Source: Brachionus koreanus (Eukaryota > Rotifera > Eurotatoria > Ploima > Brachionidae). From it: a stretch of 33,687 nt of DNA. The stretch's first letter is position 1. Every line of letters starts with the position of its first letter. Of the stretch, positions 28,563-33,687 are shown piece by piece. The translations under genes were made by a program, and so were the position numbers. The stretch covers positions 921,851 to 955,537 of the forward strand of contig PJRA01000524.1 in NCBI GenBank assembly GCA_016987375.1. Reading direction: 5' to 3'. The notes below the pieces were generated by a model. That model did no database searches, had not been told where the DNA came from, and was given only the letters and a program-made list of their open reading frames with translations.

Positions 28563-30306
28563 TTAGCTGTTCCATTCTGAATCACTTTCATCATCACTGC
28601 CTTCGTCACTGCTATCATCTAAATTTTGAAATAAAATAAATAGAAATAAAGCATTTTTTTCTCAAAATTAAATTACTTAAAAATTGTGCCCGTTTAATTA
28701 GTTCATTTTTTAGTTGATCAAGAACACTTGGTGGATTATTGTCAACTGGTGCCGGATCAGATATTCTATTTTTATTTTGATTTTTATTTTGAAATCCTTG
28801 AAAGCCCCTAATAGATTCCAATAGTTGATCTCTAGAGTCAACAGTCTGATTTTGTTGCAAACTATTTTGGCTTTTTTTCTCAATTACCAATGGAGAAGGA
28901 TTAATATCTGAGAGAGAAGGTGGTGGTGGTGGTGGAGGAGGAGGTGGTTGTGGTGCAGGTGCTGCCACTCGAGCTTGATTAGCTTGAGTTTCGGGTGGAA
29001 GAGAGGGCAATGGCGGAGGTGGTGGAGGGGCCATTGAAGAGCTGCTTTTCATAGGTGGTAGTGGTGGAGTTGGTGGAGCATTTGATGAAGAATTAACTTG
29101 AATAGGAGGTGGCAGTGTTTGTGGCAATGGTGGTGGAGGAGGTGGCGCTACACCACTCGAGTTTGTATTGGTTGACCTATTAGGTAGCCCTGGAGGAGGT
29201 CGTGCCGGCACTTGATTCAAAGTCTTTGGTGGTTGAGAAGGATGTACTGGTGCATCTCTAGACACAGCTGGTTTGTTTTGTTTCTTCAATTCCTCGTCAA
29301 AAACTTCAATACCACCATGAGACTTTATATAATTATTCAAAAATTGTTTTGTTTTTTTGTTTACTGGACAATTAAGAGATTCTAAAATTTCTTGCATCTT
29401 TTTTGATGTACTATCTTCAGAAGAAAGACTAATTTCAAAGTTATTACTGGCAGTTGATAGTCCAACATGTTGTACAACACGAAAACCAGTCGGATTACTT
29501 ATTTGTGATTTATCAATTTTTTTATTTTTTTTGCTCTTAATTGTATTATATTTGCTGGTCTCTTGTTCTCGTATTGTCGGTTGCAATAATTGAGGATTTG
29601 TATTCAAAATAATTGGCTGTGATGAAAGAATCATTCTGTTAGATATGCCAATACCATTGTTTATGCTGTTCTCTTGATTTTTCACCAAATTTTTCTTTTT
29701 CGAAGATTTGGATTGAATTTTTGATGAGATTGTGTTCAAAAATTTTTCAGCTTCATCTACTTTGGCAAAATTAAGGCCAGCATTACAGTCCTTTTTATTT
29801 GAAAAATAAAATATTTTTTTTTAAATCAGAGTAACAAATATATCCTACATCAGCCGGAAAATAATGGAAATTGTCACTTATTTTTATATAACTAAATGGA
29901 GTATACATTTCTTGTTCCCACAATTGTCTTGCCTTAAATTTGATTTAAAAAAATCAGCTGATTAGATAAAAACAAATGAATTTTTAATTAATTAAGCTTG
30001 TCTTACAGGCAAATTGAACATTCGAAAATAATAGGACTTTTTTGAATAGTCTTTTACAAAGCATATGATTCCTGTATGACCTTTGTGCCAATCTTTGTGA
30101 TTTGGTTTTTCTGAAAACCAGAGTTGAACTGTTGCCATTACCAAAGCCTTGAATTATTTTTTTTATTTTTTCATTTAGGAAATAAGTGGGAAATCACTTA
30201 CAACTCCATTGCTTTTATCAATAAGATTTATTAAATTTGAATATTCATTGTCGTTTATTAACAGTGTTCTGTCATGTTGACGTCTATTTGTTTTTTCCAA
30301 ACTCAT
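28563..30306 (-). CDS. WASL: WASP/N-WASP homologue, Cdc42-regulated Arp2/3 activator
   Basis: Five minus-strand exons, 30306-30202, 30147-30007, 29932-29849, 29790-28677 and 28618-28563, all GT..AG and phase-consistent, give 499 aa. WH1/EVH1 domain about 15-130 (ATVQLWFSE, GIICFVKDYSKKSYYFRMF, LWEQEMYTPF, FPADDCNAGLNFA). CRIB/GBD about 207-280 (ISNPTGFRVVQHVG; LNNYIKSHGGIEVFDEEL). Proline-rich segment about 295-405 with several P5-P10 runs for profilin and SH3 partners. A single WH2 motif (SRDQLLESIR, 429-438), a central amphipathic helix (VLDQLKNELIKRAQFL, 466-481) and an acidic tail ending DSEWNS, with the Arp2/3-binding Trp at 497. Family role: autoinhibited actin nucleation factor released by Cdc42-GTP and PIP2. 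One WH2 rather than the two of vertebrate N-WASP. Start ATG at 30306 is the first in frame and just precedes the WH1 domain. Divergent from the F-box gene, 655 bp apart. Confidence 0.94.
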
Positions 30307-30961
30307 ATTTTTGAACGCAATTTATCAACTTATTTTTAATACATTAAATTCTTAAATTTTACATTAATAATTAATAAAATAATTAATTTTTTGAAAACAG
30401 ATAAAATTTTACGAATATTTAAAAAAAAAAGCATAAATTGAAAATGAAATCTTTTAAACTTTCAGCGAATAGAGAGAAAATTTAGTAAACCTATATTTTT
30501 TTTTTGTTTTGTTTTATGATTCATTTCAATTTAGTCAAAAAAATACAAGCATAATTTAAAATTAATTCACTATTATTATTAAAACATGCCGTTTCTTATT
30601 TGTCTTAGAAAAAAAAAATTTATTTTCAATTTAAAAATAAATGAATATCAAAAAAAATAATTAAATTCGATTAAACAACTATATTCAAATTTATTACGTA
30701 TTTATCTTTTTTTTTGCATTATTTCTATTTAAAATTTAATTCAATTTTATTTAACAAAAAAATAGAACCATGAACTATGAAATTAGCTTTAAAAAAAAAA
30801 AATATTTTAAATGAAATTTAGTAATTTTGTTCTATAGGAAAATAAGAATTTCTAACTTAACATCAGATTTGACTACTTTCTGTTCAATTGATAATTCAGT
30901 TTTGAAATAAATAAAATTAACCTTTTCTTAACAAATTAATTTATTCTTAAAAACAAAACAA
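30307..30961. other. Divergent promoter region (WASP gene / F-box gene)
   Basis: 655 bp between two divergent starts; A/T runs only, no recognisable element. Confidence 0.45.
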
Positions 30962-31708
30962 ATGGATTTAAGAAAAATAATTAAAAAGTTTGATTTGAAT
31001 TTTGATGACTATAGAGTTTATTTGTCGACAATTTCTTCGAATAAAGAAAAATTAGCCCATTTAATTAATTTGATAATGCTAAGAGAAAATTTCTGTTTTC
31101 TAAACGATAATGGTCTTGAATCGGACACAAAAATTTCAAATGATCAAATCTACTTTACCAAGATCTTCTATAATCATTACCAAGACAATGAAAATTTAAT
31201 GAATTTAGATAATGTTTTGATTACAATACTAAAATCAGGCCGTTTGGTCGATATAAATTTAAAAAATAGAAAATTTTCATCAAATTTTCTCAAGCTAAAT
31301 TTGGAAGATTTTTTCGCTGATTTTAGTCTTGTTAATATACAAAATTTAGAGCTTAACTTCAAGAATGTTGTATTAATACCGTTTAAATTTTATCTTAAAT
31401 CAAATTTTAATCTAAATATAATAACAGGCTTAAGTGACTTGCCAATTGAGTTAATCATAGAGATTAGTCTTAGATATTTGGACATTAAATCAATCGTTAA
31501 ACTTAGTCAAACATGTAGATATTTTTGGAAGCTTTTTGACTCGGATCAAAATATACCATTTTGGCAAAAGTTAATTGCAAGAGATTTTGAAAAAATAAAA
31601 CCTTTAAATATTAACAACCAAAATATGACTTGTTCCAAAAGGGAATACATCGAATTATACAAGAGAACAAAAAAATATAAACTTTTTAATCGTGATTATA
31701 AATTGTAA
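30962..31708 (+). CDS. FBXO7/nutcracker-like F-box protein
   Basis: Single-exon gene of 248 aa. The F-box is at about residues 157-200: LSDLPIELIIEISLRYLDIKS followed by LSQTCRYFWKLF, then FWQKLIARDF and REYIELYKRTKK, the extended pattern of FBXO7/nutcracker proteins. The preceding region (about 80-150) may correspond to their PI31-like (FP) domain (LITILKSGRLVDINL; NVVLIPFKFYL), but similarity is weak. The N-terminal ubiquitin-like domain of vertebrate FBXO7 is absent. F-box proteins of this type bind Skp1 in SCF ubiquitin ligases, and FBXO7/nutcracker interacts with PI31 and proteasome regulation; these roles are inferred. Lysine- and Asn-rich composition reflects the AT-rich genome. The start is the ATG at 30962; AATAAA lies at 31740. 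Confidence 0.75.
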   Translation: MDLRKIIKKFDLNFDDYRVYLSTISSNKEKLAHLINLIMLRENFCFLNDNGLESDTKISNDQIYFTKIFYNHYQDNENLMNLDNVLITILKSGRLVDINLKNRKFSSNFLKLNLEDFFADFSLVNIQNLELNFKNVVLIPFKFYLKSNFNLNIITGLSDLPIELIIEISLRYLDIKSIVKLSQTCRYFWKLFDSDQNIPFWQKLIARDFEKIKPLNINNQNMTCSKREYIELYKRTKKYKLFNRDYKL

Positions 31709-31739
31709 AAAAATATATCATAAACATATAATTTGACTA

Positions 31740-31745
31740 AATAAA
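31740..31745 (+). terminator. Polyadenylation signal AATAAA for the F-box gene
   Basis: AATAAA 32 bp after the stop codon, a plausible short 3' UTR. Confidence 0.4.
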
Positions 31746-32833
31746 TATTCTAAAAAATCAAAATTTATTTTATTTTTTTTTTGTTACTTTTATTTTCTAA
31801 ATTAATAATAATGCAGGATGAATTAGAATTTTGATGCTTTTATAATGGTATAAAAAAATATAATTAATCTTTATTTTATTTGCGAAGCAAAGTTGTTTAA
31901 TTTAAAAAATAAAAGCTAGCTTAAATTTTTGTAGATGTGTGTGTTCCTTTATATGATTAAAAGATCGACATTTAGATGATGAACAATTCAAACATTTGTA
32001 ATTAAAAAAAGGAAACAATAAAATGGGTTAAAGAAAAGAGTTTATTTCTTCTTGATTTAACATGTGTATGCCCTAAATAAAAGTGATAAAGAAGATTAAT
32101 AGAATACAAAGTTTATTATTTAATTTTAAGCACACAAATTTCTAATTTCTAGATGTTTAGTTCAATCAAACATATGCTTTATCTTATATCATTATTTGTT
32201 AAAAAAATAGCCTAAGTAGGTTGGATTTAAAATAAAAATATAATTATTTCCTAAACTAAAATTCAATATTTTTCATTGATTACTATTTCGTTTAAAATAG
32301 AAAAATTAAGACTTTTGAGCAAGTTGTTCGTCACTTGGTTATCTTGAAAATTCAAACAAATCAAATAAAAAAATACAAATTAAAATTACATTTGAAGCAT
32401 AAAAATTAAATACTTTTGTTTATAAAAACATTGTGATGCTATGTACTAAACGTCAAAGCACAAATTTTAAATTTTAAAACAATAATGACTCTAGTTTGAA
32501 GTTTTGGTCATCCAAAGATTTCTCATTCGTGAATTTTGCAAACCAAATAAAGTGACTCAATTAAAAATAATAAAAATTTTATTCACAATAAAAAAGATCT
32601 TATATTTATTCAATGATTTTAGCTCATTTCTACAGAAAAATTAATAATTAACTATCATTTACAATAATTTATATTCTTTTTATTATTTATTTATATACAA
32701 GTTAGATCAGAAAGCTAACATAGTTAGGAACTTTGGACTTAGTCTGCTGTACCTCTTACTATTACTAATACTATTATTAAAATCATATGACCTTATTTAA
32801 TTATTATTTTCAAAATTCATTTTTTTTTCTTTT
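31746..32833. other. AT-rich intergenic region
   Basis: About 1.1 kb with no supported gene, RNA or repeat. Confidence 0.35.
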
Positions 32834-32917
32834 GGCTGAAAGGAACAACTAAGTGCCATTTCAAAATACCGAGGTTCAAAACCATACTATATTTTTAATA
32901 AGATAAATAAATAAATT
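32834..32917 (+). mobile_element. Solo LINE 3' tail, diverged
   Basis: GGCTGAAAGGAACAACTAAG, then about 30 less conserved bases, ACTATATTTTTAATAAGATA and AATAAATAAAT. It matches the solo tail at 8023-8103 at both ends. Older or from a related subfamily; no coding remnant precedes it. Confidence 0.55.
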
Positions 32918-32935
32918 TCTAATCCATCTTTTTTT

Positions 32936-33118
32936 TTATAAATCAAAATTCCACGTTGAATCAATCAACCAACTATGAAAATGCTTTCTCATTCTTTTTT
33001 GAAGGAAACTAGGGTTTGTGGTTTTATTTAGGTTTGTATTTTCAAAAAGAGACTTTAACCGATGATCATCACGAATTCTGGACTTTTTAGGAATTTTTTT
33101 ATCAGTAAGAATATACAA
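32936..33118 (-). CDS. Possible terminal exon, unassigned
   Basis: An open minus-strand frame whose last part reads SRIRDDHRLKSLFENTNL ... RMRKHFHSWLIDSTWNFDL before the stop at 32936. The residue mix (Arg, His, Trp, Asp) is less AT-driven than random frames here, which hints at real coding; an acceptor-like AAG lies just before the SRIRDD codons. No family recognised and no partner exon found to the right within the window. Confidence 0.2.
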   Translation of the reverse strand: MYILTDKKIPKKSRIRDDHRLKSLFENTNLNKTTNPSFLQKRMRKHFHSWLIDSTWNFDL

Positions 33119-33687
33119 AAAAAAATATAAAAATAGAATTTATTATTTTATCTATTTTCACTAGTTCATTCAGAAATTTTAACTCTTATAATATGAGTTA
33201 ACAAGTCAACAAAATTTTAATATTAATGATAATTATTAATCATCAAATTTTTCGAATATATTTTTGATTCACTATCAAATATTGGAAAACACTTAAGATA
33301 AAAATTAAAATAAAATTATTTGAAAAGGATGAATAGAAGATCTAATGAAAGTGTCATATAAATATTTTGATTATCTGAGTAGTTTTAACACAGTATTGAG
33401 AATCAGAAATTTGATTGTAATGCTAAATTTAGCTATGTGAAGGTTTAATACATGTCCAAGATACTAATTAATCAATTAGTGAAACGTTTAAAATCTAAAT
33501 AAGTATATTTGAGAAGAGTGTAAAAAGTTTTCAATAAATATTTAATTGTATCGTAATACAGAATCTTATCTACCGAATACAAGTTAAATTAATGCATACG
33601 TTAGATAAAGTTCATAGATAATGATTTATATTTTCTTTAAAAAAAAAATCTGTCATTTATAAATTAGTTAATAGCTTAAATTTTAGT
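33119..33687. other. AT-rich right edge
   Basis: About 570 bp; no feature seen on either strand. Confidence 0.35.

Noticed and set aside
1..33687. Bacterial-type systems, CRISPR arrays, tRNA or rRNA genes
   Set aside because: No regularly spaced direct repeats, no cloverleaf or rRNA signature, and genes carry spliceosomal introns; nothing supports such features.

Overview
The window looks like nuclear DNA of a small, very AT-rich animal with compact genes. The protein families are metazoan (homeodomain, FRMD4-type FERM, TENT4, HP1, WASP, FBXO7-like). Most introns are about 50-60 bp GT..AG, genes lie close together on both strands, and decayed LINEs and a Tc1/mariner-like element sit between them. 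The style fits a monogonont rotifer such as Brachionus, but that is inference; no marker here fixes the species.

Layout. 1-111: 5' end of a minus-strand gene running off the left edge (possible EF-hand). 865-1719: single-exon homeobox gene, divergent from it. 2156-4234: repeat island with a 163-bp direct repeat flanking a LINE 3' fragment, then a 5'-truncated LINE with a 13-bp target duplication. 5639-11161 (minus): FRMD4-like scaffold reconstructed as 14 exons (953 aa; FERM, CUPID-like region, C-terminal -TLV). 14014-15151: Tc1/mariner-like element hiding an assembly gap (14126-15039). 15421-16189 (minus): another LINE 3' fragment with a target duplication. 17064-19184: TENT4 (PAPD5/7, Trf4-type) nucleotidyltransferase with a His/Asn tail. 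20360-20761: CR1-like LINE relic. 21335-21927: HP1 (chromodomain plus chromoshadow). 22520-24634 (minus): secreted or surface protein joining a GH19-like domain to a von Willebrand A domain. 24930-25117: decayed inverted copy of part of the WASP gene, intron included. 25239-25428: GC-rich long inverted repeat. 25612-26235: another LINE relic. About 27071-28260: unexplained short-repeat region. 28563-30306 (minus): WASP/N-WASP homologue in 5 exons. 30962-31708: FBXO7/nutcracker-like F-box gene. The right end is AT-rich, with one more LINE tail and a possible terminal exon.

The genes are unrelated housekeeping or regulatory genes, not a cassette: cortical polarity scaffold (FRMD4), Arp2/3 activation (WASP), RNA 3'-end tailing (TENT4), heterochromatin (HP1), ubiquitin ligase adaptor (FBXO7-like), transcription factor (homeobox) and an extracellular GH19/vWA protein. 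The most unusual items are the GH19-vWA fusion, the intron-bearing WASP gene fragment, the GC-rich foldback, the 163-bp duplication around a LINE end, and several LINE ends sharing one 3' tail. All exon models were built by hand from splice sites, phase and recalled family conservation, without transcripts or searches.
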